From Anaspis maculata (lineage: Eukaryota > Arthropoda > Insecta > Coleoptera > Scraptiidae): DNA of 64,000 nucleotides. The stretch covers positions 41,585,979 through 41,649,978 of the forward strand of contig OX421963.1 of assembly GCA_949128115.1 (NCBI GenBank), given 5' to 3'. Positions 47,371 through 59,636 of this stretch are shown here, piece by piece (position 1 is the stretch's first letter; every line of letters starts with the position of its first letter). A program made the position numbers and the translations under genes. The notes below the pieces were generated by a model. The model had not been told where the DNA came from. It ran no database searches and saw only the letters and a list, made by a program, of their open reading frames with translations.

Positions 47371-48027
47371 CATAAGCGTCATTCTGTTACTTATATAAAA
47401 AAAATTCTCCAACTGATTTCGACCTCCTGAACACGAATATCAGGTTCACTTTTGAATTGGAACATTTCTTTTTTATCGAAAAACCGAAAAAATGGTAGCC
47501 TGTCACATGATTTTTAGTGATACCTACCTACTTTTTTTTTGTTATTGAGCGAACATGTTTCGTAATTTGAGTGCCATTATCCTTCAGGTACCTAGTATTG
47601 GCTATTTCAAAATGTTCAATTACTATTTCGGCACGTCTGATTTTAAATTTGTAGGGTCGTGTAATATGCGCTGAGCCGTGTTTCGGAGTCATTTTCAAAA
47701 ATTAAAAACTATTGGCCTGCACCTCGCACCGATGTGAAATTTCCATTAAAATGAAGTTCAAATCATCCTCTAAATATAACTCCGCATATGTATTATGGTA
47801 AAATGATAAGATCGGGTACTTCCTCGCATGTGATAACTTTCGAGATCAGGCCGGCTTCTGAAATGCAGCATTCAACGGCGATGCCGCGTCACGCTAAATT
47901 GTTATTATTGTCATTGTTTATTATTATTTCGTCAAGATTTTTCTTGGTTCGGGATACAAGGTCATGAGCTACCCAATGGAGTAAAATTTTTCCGCAAAAA
48001 CCTTTTCGTCTAGGACTAGATGCTGTA

Positions 48028-48055
48028 ACGGACGGACGGACGGACGGACGGACAA
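48028..48055 (+). repeat. GGAC microsatellite
   Basis: Six to seven uninterrupted GGAC units. Confidence 0.8.
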
Positions 48056-50318
48056 AGCGAGGACTAAAGCGCCTTCCCGTTTGGAGAAGTGCGCTAAAAA
48101 TCTTGACAAATGGGGGTATGATGAAAAGGTGCAATTTTGCAACATTTGACATTATCACCCTGTAGAAATTTTATATGAAGTTTTTTAACATTCATCTCTA
48201 CAGGATCGGTTATGGAAACATTGAGCTAATTAATGTCCACAATTAACAAAATGAAAATAACATTCCGCAATCAGAAGTTATTGGTCTTTAAAGTCGAACC
48301 AATTTCCTGTCCAATGTCCAACTTCGTTGTCCAGCAGTTTATTATCCTCGGTATTCGGTTTTCAACATACAGGGATATCGCTGGCAATAAAAACTTGCAG
48401 CAAAAGACAACAATTTCTCCAATATTACCTATTACTTAACGCTATAATTGTTGGTTGGCTGGTTGCTGATCGTTTCTGTGTGAGACCCGCCTTAGTCTTG
48501 AGGAATTTCTCGGGCGAGATGGCTCCCCATACCAACTCACCCCTATACCTACTCACTAGCAAGGAATTTGCGAAGTTGAATAATCTTGTTTATCCGGGAA
48601 AGTAAGAGTTCTGTCCCCGTGTATCCGGCAGTATATTAAATTTTAATAGGACATACCGTCGGGAATAAAGTACTTTGTACTTGAAAATTAAAAGTTTGGT
48701 TTCTTAGAGACCGGCGGAAATAACACTTAATCATCCTTGACTTTCGGGCATTCTTCTCGCAACTCCATTGTATAATCCGAGAAAGAAAGTTTGCCCGCGG
48801 TCGCGCTGGAGGTAGATGCAAATTAATGGAGACTTGTTGTTGAGCTCGCACCCCTTTTTCCCGTATAGTATCTAGGTATGCATATAGATTTTTGTGTGCT
48901 TCTGCATTTTTCCAGGGCTCGCCTAAATGCAACGAGACGCGATTTACATAATTTCGTGCATAATCTTGCTGCGCTCTGCAACAACTTGAATTTATGATCA
49001 TTGCAGCAGTCCAGGAAATCTCCATGAATATCCTCATACCGATACGATTAACATCTTTTAATATGAAAATGATTTTGCGTAATATGCGCGGTCTCCTCTA
49101 GATGAACCCTGAAGCATAATTGCTTGCTGATGAAGTGTTACTTTGAAAGTTTGCTCATCTGGTAGAGCTCTGGATGCGGTGCCAATGTGCGGTATCATAT
49201 TAGCAGATTTGCATTTTAATGAGATTTTTTCGCGAGTTACATCTAGTTAACGAAACACCCGCACTACTATATGCGGCCAGATAGGTATCTATCTATCTGG
49301 CTGGCTGGTGGATATAGAATAAGTGTGGTGTGTGTGGAAAGTTTTCAGCATATGTAAACGGAATTTGCATAAATTTACAGTAGACAGGAATTTTCTAAAA
49401 ACATGCAACACCACCATACTCTCGTGATTTAATGTCCGACAGAGTATGTCGACGAAGGAGTAGCCCCTCTGATCCTATGTAAACATCTCCACTAAGATAC
49501 TTGATTAATCCCTCTTCTCTCCATTTTAGAGTCCTGCCGGAGCCTCCGTCGGAAGCAGTAAAAGGATTATCGACTTTGCCTGAGGGTTCTTAAAATGACA
49601 AATAGATACCTATAATAACGCTCTTGCATCAAAATTGCGCTTGATTTAAATTCATCTATACAATATTTCACGTGTAGAGGGCCTTGGTTGGGGTTGTTCT
49701 TTTAAAATATTGTTTTTCCCCCTAGGATTCCATTGCTAGACATCAACGCTCAAAAACAAAATGAGTACTTATTTGAAATTATTCAGATGACGAGTAAAAT
49801 AGCTATTTTTGTTTTTTGTTGGCAAGAAAGTTGAAAACATGCATTTTTCGGGAAATTTTGAAAAAAAATAGCAATTGAACTGGCCAGTTCAATGTTGAAA
49901 ATACTTTTCCTTCCTTTTTGTATTTGGAGCATTGGTAGCGACGAGAACGTGCTACCAATTTTTCGTGCATGCAAGAAAAATTGTGTCTCTATCTCTTCTT
50001 TACTCATGGTGTGTCACGGTCTGTTCTTCACTTTGAATCGCCAATTTTAATGACGACAGTGAGTGGGCTGTTGGACTCGGCGCCCGAAAAACAGCGTAAT
50101 TGCAAATAGTGCGGGAGCCCACTGCAAAATTCTGGGTCGATCGCTTTTATGAAGAATTTCTGTTTCAATCGATAGTGGGCAATACGATGAATCTTCCGAT
50201 ACCCGACAGCCACCTTGCATCCCCTGCTATAAGGGTCGCCGCCGGTTTTAAAGATGCTCATTTTGAATCATTTTTTACACCTCTTGCTTATATAAAAAAA
50301 TGTCACAATGATTGACAG

Positions 50319-50402
50319 AAGGCGACATGGTCGAGTGGTCTAGATCAAAGTAAACGAATTCAAAGGTCAGAGGTTCTAATCTCCGCGAATACCTTTTTTT
50401 TA
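50319..50402 (+). other. tRNA-like Pol III unit in left arm
   Basis: A-box-like ATGGTCGAGTGGTCTAGA and B-box-like AGAGGTTCTAATCTCC about 35 bp later, then a T run at 50393-50400 that would terminate Pol III. It resembles the head of a tRNA-Leu/Ser-type gene, but I could not pair a normal acceptor stem, so it is called tRNA-derived, not a tRNA gene. An inverted copy lies at 50977-51063. Confidence 0.5.
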
Positions 50403-50976
50403 ATTCTTTTTTTTTCGCATTTAAAAAGCTTGACTTACTTGAACTTTTTAAAATTGCGGAATTGGACGACGTTTCTCAATTTGGAGTAACTTTCGTCGCT
50501 AAATTTATTAATGCTGCCGTTTTTTCACACAAAAAATACGGCATTTCCTAGTATAGTGCTCTTTCTTCAAACGTGAGTGCCATGAAAACCAGTGGAGTGT
50601 GGAGAATTGAAAAAAATAAGGGTTTCCTAAAATCAGGTGTTAAAGTGTATAAGTATGTATTTCAAAATTTCAAAATCCGAAAAACTCGATTTTTTTCAAA
50701 ATTTTCATATATTTTTTGAAAAAAGACCCTCATTCTCTTGCCAGCTCAGATTTAAATAACTAATTTTTCTGTTACGTTTTTAGCTGCACAGATTTGGCAG
50801 TAACTCACGCCAAAAGAATTCATCTGTTGTTTCTCTTCCGCTCTGCAGCTGATCCGCAGTCTGTTTCAGCCGTTTTTTATGCTAGGAAATAACATTCTCA
50901 ACTACTGAAAATGGTATCTTTGTATTAAACAGTGATATGTGTCTGTCAAGCTTTTAAAATGCGAAAAAAAAAAAGA

Positions 50977-51063
50977 ATAAAAAAAAGGTATTCGCGGAGA
51001 TTAGAACCTCTGACCTTTGAATTCGTTTACTTTTATCTAGACCACTCGACCATCTCGCCTTCT
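50977..51063 (-). other. tRNA-like Pol III unit in right arm
   Basis: Inverted copy of 50319-50402, pointing towards the element's centre, with the same A and B boxes and T-run terminator. It differs at a few bases (GGCGAGA instead of GGCGACA at the start; AGATAAAAG instead of AGATCAAAG). Confidence 0.5.
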
Positions 51064-51279
51064 GTCAGTCATTGTGACATTTTTTTATATAAGCTAGAGG
51101 TGTAAAAAATGATTCAAAATGGGCATCTTTAAAACCGGCGGCGACCCTTATAGCAGGGGATGGAAGGTGGCTGTCGGGTATCGGAAGATTCATCGTATTG
51201 CCCACTATCGATTGAAACAGAAATTCTTCATAAAAGCGATCGACCCAGAATTTTGCAGTGGGCTCCCGGACTAAAAGAC

Positions 51280-54200
51280 TCTTTGATGTTCGCTGTCTTT
51301 ATTATCACAAGTCCGAGTGTCGGCCTAATATGAAATATAAGAAGAGAATAACATTGTCTGTTGCGACTTCCCAGTAGCGTCAATCAATGTGTTGTTCACC
51401 GCCTACATCGTTTAGTATACTGTTGCAGGATATAGTCCTGTGACATTATTCTTCTGGGTATACCTGCGTTTCAAATGAATGGGAATCCAATTGAACCGCT
51501 ATTGTCGATAAGGTCACTGAATAAATCTAAAACCACTTTAATCAGTAGAACATGTCGTGTGTGGTGTGTGAGAAATAGCCGGGCATTACACTGATAATCA
51601 GATAAAATGTAGTTTTTCGTCCTTGTGTAGTTTCACCATTGACCCAATACGGTTAGAATCTGCAGCACAAAAAGTAGTTGAGTGTCTACATTAATATAAG
51701 CATATGGGGTGATTTCACCATGCATGCCTATCATACTGGATTATCCGAAGACAATAAATACGCTGGATTACCTGCTCGTACAACGCAAGAGACTTTTTCC
51801 CACGACTTATAAAACTGATGTTTTCTACATGTTCTTGACACTTCGAAAGTTGTATAGACAATACAAATAGAGAAGACCATATGTTTATCACCACCGTCGT
51901 CACGGATATTGGGGCATCAAAAATCAGCCAACCTTTTTTTGAATGATGGACTTGCCTGGTTCCTACGCAACCGTAGAAATCCGTGACAACATATGGTCTT
52001 TTCTATTTGTATTGTCTATACATAATATCACAAGTGTGATATTTTTTTCAAATCGGACGGTACTTGATTATCCAGAAGTCTTTGAAATTGATTACTTTCG
52101 AAATTGACATTTTCCAGGTTTTCTGCCACAACTTTTGTCCACCTGTATGTCTTCTTATGCCAACTCTTTCTACATCTATTCAATCGTAAATAACACTTTT
52201 CACGATAATTTGAATCCCCAAATCATTCATTGAAGACGGAATTTCCTATCGAGTCTCATTCTCAAAGGGACAAAACTGTTCGACTTTTCTCGTTTGTTCG
52301 AATTCCCATTAACAATAACAAACTTCATTCATGTTAACTGCTAACACATATCAATACATGATACATTCACACCCGTCAAAAAAAAAGAACAAAAAAAATG
52401 AATCAAGTAATATTATTCAGGTATTGAATTCAAATGGGGCCTTGCAATTGAAAAACTCAACGTGAGGTCGCCACTACTGTATGGGGCGCCTACTTCGATG
52501 AAGCGGCCCTAACGACGGGAAAAACACGGGAGTTTGAGTAGTTTGGCCAGTAACTGACAGTGACTTGAAACGTCAGGCAAGAAACAGAGATTATCCAATT
52601 TTCAAATCAAGACATGAAATGACGGACGCCGGTCGTTGAAGCGTCAACGCCGTCAAAATTGTCGAATTTGCCCCCAACGGTTTTGGCGCCCTCGGTGTGT
52701 AAAAGTGGCAGTGCAAGGCCTCATTAAAGAAATTCTTGATTTGGATAGAAGGCTTTGCTCAACAATATTGCCTTAAGGGATGTCTTGAGCCACGCTGGAG
52801 TCTGACTTTTCAAATTGCTAGGCAACTTGTTGAAGAACATGACTCCATGGTAGTCTGCGGCTTCTCTAGATCGTCGCACTCTGTGAAATGGTACAACAAA
52901 ATTGTCTCTGTTTCGTGCATGTGCTATAAGTATATGTGGAAGGTCTGGTAATCCAGCTCATTAACCTTAATGTGCATGATAGATTGCAAAGTGTACATGC
53001 ACGGCACGGTAAGAATGTTTGAGTCAATGAAAGCTTGTTCCAGGTACTAAGAAAGCTACAACTCCGTTTGTAACTCAATCAAAATTTCGCATCGAGAAAT
53101 GAAATCAGCGACCCAAAAAACATTAGAAATGATTTCCGACACATCATATTTCCAAAACCAATCTAACCTAAGTCAAGACGCGCACCCCAAGTACAAAGAG
53201 CTACAAGCCTCCACTCGGCTTCTGGTTGACGTATTACTTCGGCGATGACAGCATCGCATCGGCGTCATCATTTTATGCTGAAATGTATTTTTTCAAGGTT
53301 TAAGGCGAGTCCTTGTGGACCAGAAAGTAAAATATCCCCATTTCATGAGCCCCCTTAATATTGACAGAATTTCATTTTCATGCAAAAAAGTAAACTCCTT
53401 GAGTCTAAAGGCGGTCGAAACTATATTCCACTCTGTTTTGAATGGCCACTGCAGCGACTTTCAAGAACCTTTCCAATTCAAACAAATCCGTCATAATTCG
53501 ACTCTGGCGAACGCAGCGCCTCGACAACGGCGGTATCACGACTCGCTAGCTCAGCCTAATCAAAAGTGCAACAGAAGTGGACTCAATGCGACTCGTAAAT
53601 GTTCGATAATTAATAATCATAATTTTGACCCCTCATATTTTCCACAGTTTCAAACGAATTACATTTCTACGGAAAGAAATGAGTTCGCAGACTTCGATTA
53701 TGTCTGAAATGATCCCTCACACATCCCCTCCCATGACCAAAATTTGTTAATTCAGGAAGCCCCAAGTAAAATTGACAGCTCTACATTGTCTCCCGACAGG
53801 CGCATCATCCTGACAGTGGCGACATCGTGATCAGCAGGCTCTAGTTACTCAGAAATGACATCAAACATGATTCGATAGCAGTGTTTAGTGCTTGCAGCAA
53901 AAAATTGTCATGTCCCCCTTGTACCCCCCAAATCCCGGACCAGCAGGGGGTAATCGAAATAAACAGCGGGCCAAATCATCTATTTTGGATCTAGGAACAA
54001 TTGTCCAAAGTTCTTGTTTGTATCACAAAATGCAGGATTGTACCAGATTATGTTGTGAACCGCTAGTACTAAAAAGGAAAGGGACAAAAGGTAAGATGAA
54101 ATGTCAATTCGCATTGACTATTTCATTGAAGAAACTTTTAATTCCCCCATAACTGGCACACAAACGTTTGTTTCGAGCTTGTTAGCTCTTGTCAGTGCCA

Positions 54201-54600
54201 GATATATTTGAAATCAAGTCCTTGCCTTGAAGCCGTAGAAAAGCGGCTCATTTTGACCTGGATTCTGGAGCCTGGATCTTTCAGGAAGTGTTTTTTTTTT
54301 CCTGATCTTTTTGATTCAAATAGTGTATATTATTCGTTTCACCCTTATTTGCCACTCAGCAAGCCATGATATTGTTTTGTAAGGTTTAGCCGGAGGGTTT
54401 AGCATACCGACGAAACTATCAGTTTATTGACAAATTTCGACAATGTCAGGTCAAATCAGTTTTCAAGATGCCAAATCATCCCGCATCAAACGAAAATACA
54501 AGTTTGCGGCATATTCACCACGTTGAGCGCCTACAGTCAGACAGGGCCGGAAACGTGACGGTGGATGGGACCGCTTTAGTCGAGGCTTTAGTTCTTGGGG
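51280..54600. other. Intergenic DNA, one small palindrome
   Basis: No recognisable gene; the longest frame (53315-53707, 130 codons) has no domain. The only structured piece is the palindrome at 51850-52025. Confidence 0.35.
51850..52025. mobile_element. Small palindromic MITE
   Basis: GTATAGACAATACAAATAGA near 51851 and its reverse complement near 52000 bracket a diverged centre; the ACCATATG / CATATGGT blocks also pair. Confidence 0.5.
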
Positions 54601-54603
54601 TAA

Positions 54604-55298
54604 AAGCGGCTTCACAGAGCTTCGACGTGTCGCCAGCGACACTTCATCAATCAATAGGGATCCAGCATCGGATGTATTCCCCTCTGTCGCTCACCCCTTC
54701 CATTTGGTGTCGCTGTGTAGTTAGGATTTTCCAACTACACAAACCGTGTCGCGTGTCGCTGGGTGGTGAGTCACTCATCAGTCATTCATCGGCCGGTAAA
54801 GATTGCGTCAAGACGTCAAGTTATTGACACGGACAGAAATTGATCGTGCACGATGGCACAGAACGAAGGTTTAGGGTTCGCCTCCGGTCGCGTTGCTCAA
54901 ACTGCTCATCACCTGTGCTGTGCTTCTACGTTGCCTGCTAATCAGGTTCCACGAGACCCGAGATAGAGAAGCAGGTGAAAAGCACCCATTCAACAACCAC
55001 ATTTCCGAAGCAAATCGCTTTTGACAAGGCACTTCCAATGAAAAGAAAATTTTTTAGCAGATATACCCGTGGAATCAGATGAAACAATTTGTTAGGGGAC
55101 ATTGGCGAATGTTTGACATTTTCGAGCACGTGCGTTGTCAGCTTGGCGAATGAATTTCTATCAATCTATCAAATCCCGCCAACTCGTTCGAGGTTGCCAG
55201 CGACACCAATTTTCGCAATCTTCTGTTGCCGGCGACAGCTGTGGTGCCATGGTGGGGGAATGTCGCCGGCGACACGTCGAAGCTCTGTGAAGCCGCTT
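54604..55298. mobile_element. PIF/Harbinger-like MITE
   Basis: Inverted ends of about 38 bp beginning AAGCGGCTTCACAGAGCTTC, with one mismatch between ends. TAA flanks both sides (54601-54603 and 55299-55301), a 3-bp TWA-type duplication typical of PIF/Harbinger. 695 bp with no transposase. A shorter placement of the ends by one base is possible. Confidence 0.65.
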
Positions 55299-55301
55299 TA
55301 A

Positions 55302-55985
55302 GTAAAAACTTACGGTTCTTTTACCATCAGCTCAAGTTTGACTTGGAGTCAAGGTCAAGCAATTCATGTTTTAGTTTCAAATAATAATTCACCTGTGCTC
55401 TTTTCTCGCTTTCCTTGGGCCTAAGACCCCTGGCCCAAATTATTTTCCACAGCGCGGCGTATTTACGGTATCATTGTGATGATATCAGTGAGAAGTCGGT
55501 TTGAGAGCTTTGAAAAAATCGATCTTCGGATTATCAATGTCAGAGCCACATAACCTTCTGTCTTCTGTCAAACAACTTCAGTTTTTTTGAGGATATTCCA
55601 GGAACAGCTCAAGATATTTGATCGAAGTCAAAAGTTCAAGACTCTATGACCATAAAATTAGAATTATTTACGGTGATTTAAATGTCTTCACCTATTTTGG
55701 TTCTTGAGGTAAAAATGTTCAACTTTTCATTTTTCGTTCACCCGGCATAGTTGGTATTGATGGCTTTGAGTTTCAATCGAAAGAAAATGGATCAAACAAC
55801 ATAAATATCTACCAGTAAGTGGCACCCCCCCAACATAAAATTCAAGGTGCATTTACTCTTCAGCATCGAGCATCTGGACTATTTTACTTTCGTAATTTCT
55901 GGTGTTTTGATGGAGAAGGAGCGATGAAATATCTGAGAGTCTTTCTTGTAGACAATAAAATTTCCAACAATAGTATATCAAACTA
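55302..55985. other. Intergenic DNA, nothing recognised
   Basis: Spacer between the MITE and the large palindrome; no gene or repeat boundary was seen. Confidence 0.35.
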
Positions 55986-55989
55986 CATT

Positions 55990-57415
55990 ATTGCGGGCGC
56001 TAAGAGCCAAAATCGGGATGAACCTTGCAAATGGTGATGAAAGCATGAAATTCGGTACACATACTCAGAATGAGCACCTTTCTTAGATAAGAGGTGGAGC
56101 CACGCCGAATTTTCACCGGAAGGGGGCTCGGGGGGCTCCTGAAAGTTGAAGGTGCTAGGGCTCCCATCAAACCGCTTATCAGTTCGTTTGATCAATTAGA
56201 AAGGAAACTCATGAATATATATCGTAAAAATTGACGACGTTTATCGCCTTGTCCCGGGAATTTTTCATGATGAAAAAATGAGTTCTTCGGCAGAACACAC
56301 AAATTGGTTTAATTTTATTTTCACCTACAAAGAATTAATAAGGAGATGTGCAACACGTTGATTCCCACAAATTCGTATCTTCTGAATTCGTTCGTGGAGT
56401 CAAAATTTTGATGGTGTATCTTCTTGAAGAGGGGCATTCCAAAGAGTAAGCTATTTTCAACACTAAGTTCAAACAGAATTTTTTCAATGTTCTGAATCGA
56501 AATTACTGAATTCCTTCCAGCAATGCATACCCTGAACCCTTCTTTGGAAATACCGCGTGCGATTGAACGTGGAGTAAGTCCTGAGACACTATCAAAATTT
56601 TTCTTCTGTGATGCTACTATCCACTCTCGACCGGGGCAATTAGGTTCCCACACAGCATGCGCGGAGTGTATACACGATGCAGGGTATTTTCTCGGTTCAG
56701 TCAAATTTTTTATGATTGAAATTGTGTCATAATATTGAAATAACGCGTATACACTCCGCGCATGGTGTGTAGGAACCTAATTGCCCCGGTCTAGAGTGGA
56801 TCACAGAAGAAAATTTTTGATAGTGTTTCAGGACTTACTCCACATTCAATCGCACGCGGTACTTCCAAAGAACGGTTCAGGGTATGCATTGCTGGAAGGA
56901 ATTCAGTAATTTCAATTCAGAACATTGAAAAAATTCCGTTTGAACTTAGTGTTGAAAATAGCTTACTCTTTGGAATGCCCCTCTTCAAGAAGATACACCA
57001 TCAAAATTTTGACTCCAGAAACAAATTCAGAGGTTACGAATTTGTGGGAATCAACGTGTTGCACATCTCCTTATTAATTCTTTGTAGGTGAAAATAAAAT
57101 AAAACCAATTTGTGTGTTCTGCCGAAGTACTTATTTTTTTTCATCATGAAAAATTCCCGGGACAAGGCGATAAACGTCGTAAATTTTTACGATATATTCA
57201 TGAGTTTCCTTTTTAATTGATCAAACGAACTGATAAGCGATTTGATGGGAGCCCTAGCACCTCCAACTTCTAGGAGCCCCCCGAGCCCCCTTCCGGTGAC
57301 AATTTGGCGTGGCTTCACCTCTTATCTAAGAGAGGTGCTCATTCTGAGTATGTGTACCGAATTTCATGCTTTCATCACCATTTGCAAGGTCCATTCACCT
57401 AGTGCCCCCACTACA
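55990..57415. mobile_element. 1.4-kb palindrome (foldback element)
   Basis: Arms at about 56021-56675 and 56744-57390 are inverted copies around a centre of about 68 bp. Matches include GCGGAGTGTATACAC / GTGTATACACTCCGC at the centre, GGGGCATTCCAAAGAGTAAG and CTTCTAGGAGCCCCCCGAGC-type outer blocks. The outermost GCGGGCGCTA and TAGTGCCCCCAC pieces show wider ends, as the partial copy at 46100-46235 also indicates. Each arm contains a similar open frame of unknown meaning (56321-56704 on the minus strand). Confidence 0.8.
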
Positions 57416-57527
57416 TGCTTAACTGAGCTCATGTTCAAAAATCAGGCTGGTTTTCATTTTTGTTCGCTATTTTTCCTATAATTCCTGGACTAAGGGTACA
57501 GAGTAGAAACAAGTGCATTTAGTAAAT

Positions 57528-58430
57528 CTACTTTCCAACCCTGTCGATCAATCTTTCTAGCAAGTCATTTTTTCGCTTTATTTCAGCTGTTCTTTCCTTA
57601 TACGCCTCCATTTTCTCTTGATGGTTTACTTCTCTGACAACCTGCATTTGTTTCAACTCCTCCAAAATTCCACTAGACTTTCCCTTCTTCGTTCCATTTG
57701 TAACAGTTTCACTTCTTTTCGTAGTGCTAGATGAACTTGTACTCGCTTCCTCTTCTGAACAATTCACTGATGAATTTTGTAAATCAATGCCCAGAATCTT
57801 TGATTATATCTATCTTCCGTTTTCCATTATCCTGACTTCCAAAAATGAATTCTGGGAATACAGAAGATTTTTGGACCAAACATTCCGAGAGCTCTCTGAA
57901 ATAAACCATAATACTGACTCAAGTTATCTGACCAGTACATTTTCTACCACGAACCTCTCATATGGACAACTGGCTCTAGCACGTCCGGTCTTCTTATTAT
58001 TCTCAGTTTTTTCTTGAACGATCTTTCTAAAGTTTTCCACCTGTTCTCAATTTGAGTAGCAGAAAATTTGTATCCATTTCGATCCATCTCATTGTTTATC
58101 AGGTCCCACATCTTTTTTTTGTTTTTCAGCTTCAACGTTTTCCCCACTTTGAGACTTAAATCGTTGTACAATGCAATAAGAAGCTTTGTAGGGGCTTCGG
58201 TCCAAGCTTGTAGACTGATATCGCCAGCCTGTTCTTTATTTGAAGGGTCACCTGAATTTGGGAATAATACCGGGTAATAAGGTTCATTTCCAATTTTCTA
58301 TTATTTGGAAGTTCGTGAACTCACAAAGAGATTCTTCCTCCTGATATTCTTCGATAGCGGCTTGTTCAAGTAGCTGCAATTCATCAGTTGTATTCCTTCG
58401 AGAATTCACAAGTGCTGTTGCAAATTCCAT
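57528..58430 (-). pseudogene. Myb/SANT-like DNA-binding gene, frame-disrupted
   Basis: Exon 1 is 58325-58430 (MEFATALVNSRRNTTDELQL ...), then a 73-bp GT-AG intron (58252-58324, phase 1). Exon 2 opens at 58251 and contains the Myb/SANT-like domain: AWTEAPTKLLIALYNDL, LKNKKKMWDLINNEMDRNGY, FSATQIENRWKTLERSFKK. The next expected block (ENNKKTGRARASCPYE) lies in another frame after an A run near 58005, indicating a one-base shift. The C-terminal part (ILGIDLQNSS, EEEASTSSSST, then a coiled-coil-like KMEAYKERTAEIKRKNDLLE) is in a further frame and ends at 57528. Such proteins bind DNA; some are partners of PIF/Harbinger transposases, others are host genes. The shifts could be real decay or assembly indels. 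No Harbinger nuclease was found nearby. Confidence 0.6.
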
Positions 58431-58690
58431 GTCTAATTATTGAGAAGCAAAAATATGATCAAACCCATCAGCTTTGGAAATAAAGTGCTCAACAAAATAA
58501 GTGTCGCAACCGAAATTTTCGCCCAAATTTGAGTCAACATAACTTTTGATTGTCACAGACGATTTCAATTTGGTTTTCACTGCTCGATTGCTTAATCTTT
58601 TGGCTATCTACCATGCTCAAGAATCACCTGAAAAGCTGCACATAAAATTTCTATAGGGTGGTAAATAAAGCAGATCATAATTGTTGAAAT

Positions 58691-59028
58691 GTTGTTGAAT
58701 AAGGCAGCCATTGATCGAAGGCTGATACAAAATGCTTCGGAAGCGGTGGTTGTTTTGATGTTTGCTAAATGTTTGTTTGACTGGGGTGGGGGGTGACTTT
58801 GCTCATGCGCTCTGTGCATTGTGCCAGTTGCTAGGTGCTGCGTTGTTTGTTCTGTATTTGTTGGTATTTTAATGTATTTAATGTGATCTGATGTTTTTTT
58901 TTTTACTTTTGTATATGTATTTTAGCATGATTGTTTGTATTAGGGAACAACACTGCTCACGCATTGCTTTGCTTGTTCATGGTATGTATACTGAAAGAAC
59001 AATAAAGACTAATAATAATAATAATAAT
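58691..59028 (+). mobile_element. 5'-truncated non-LTR retrotransposon tail
   Basis: 338 bp ending AATAAAGACTAATAATAATA, followed by a TAA repeat. It is flanked by AATTGTTGAAAT on both sides (58679-58690 and 59029-59040), a target duplication typical of target-primed reverse transcription. A matching empty site exists at about 61955 in the other arm. No coding region remains. Confidence 0.8.
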
Positions 59029-59365
59029 AATTGTTGAAATTTTAATGAACCCCCGTTTGAGCTAAAAATTTTTTTGTCAACAACTGGTAACAAAATAATG
59101 GAGAATGATGACTTACCTCGGAACGGTTTTCGAATTTCCCGGATTAGAAGTGAAATAGCCAAGATACGATTTTTTTGCTGGGAATGATGCTTCTCATTTC
59201 TTCTCCTTCATTAAAAATCAACGGATTCTCGATGTAAGAGGATATTTCTCAGCAGGCTTGCTCATTAGACGATTCTAAGCGATTTGTTGTCCAGCGCACC
59301 CCCTATTTTGTCTTTTGGGGCTGAAATTGGGTATATTTTTTGATAAATTCGCCACCAATTCCAAA

Positions 59366-59437
59366 ACCTAGGCTTGTTTGATATCAATTCTTTTGATTAA
59401 GGCTCGCTAAACAAGATTATCTTGATAAAAACAGTCT

Positions 59438-59498
<61 letters not shown>

Positions 59499-59599
59499 AA
59501 CATGTTACGATATGCTCCAATTTCACAACCTAGGCTTGTTTGATATCAATTCTTTTGATTAAGACTCGCTGAATAAGATTATCTTGATAAAAACAGTCT

Positions 59600-59636
<37 letters not shown>

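Larger units (their letters stand above)
45500..50100. other. Intergenic DNA with scattered repeat pieces
   Basis: Holds a copy at about 46100-46235 of the repeat whose ends bound the 56-kb palindrome (GAGTATGTGTACCGAAT, CATGCTTTCATCACCATTTG), a GACA microsatellite at about 47325-47370 and a GGAC run at about 48028-48055. No convincing gene. Confidence 0.4.
50107..51273. mobile_element. Foldback element with a tRNA-like unit in each arm
   Basis: Ends TAGTGCGGGAGCCCACTGC and its near reverse complement (right end GGCTCCCGGACTA); AAA lies on both sides, a possible 3-bp duplication. The arms (about 50107-50435 and 50950-51273) look nearly identical. Shared blocks are TTCTGGGTCGATCGC, TTTCAATCGATAGTGGGCAA, CTTATATAAAAAAATGTCAC and the Pol III-like unit. 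The central 515 bp is A/T-rich and unrelated. The TAGTCCGG-type ends and 3-bp flanks are shared with the element at 37250-39459. Confidence 0.8.

Noticed and set aside
47062..47430. 122-codon ORF
   Set aside because: Its end is a translated GACA microsatellite and the rest shows no domain; similar prefix sequences occur in repeats.
53315..53707. 130-codon ORF
   Set aside because: No recognisable family or signal; composition is not gene-like compared with the ninjurin and beta-galactosidase genes.
59436..59498. CRISPR array
   Set aside because: The repeats are a 4-bp microsatellite inside minisatellite units; there are no spacers, and the DNA is eukaryotic.
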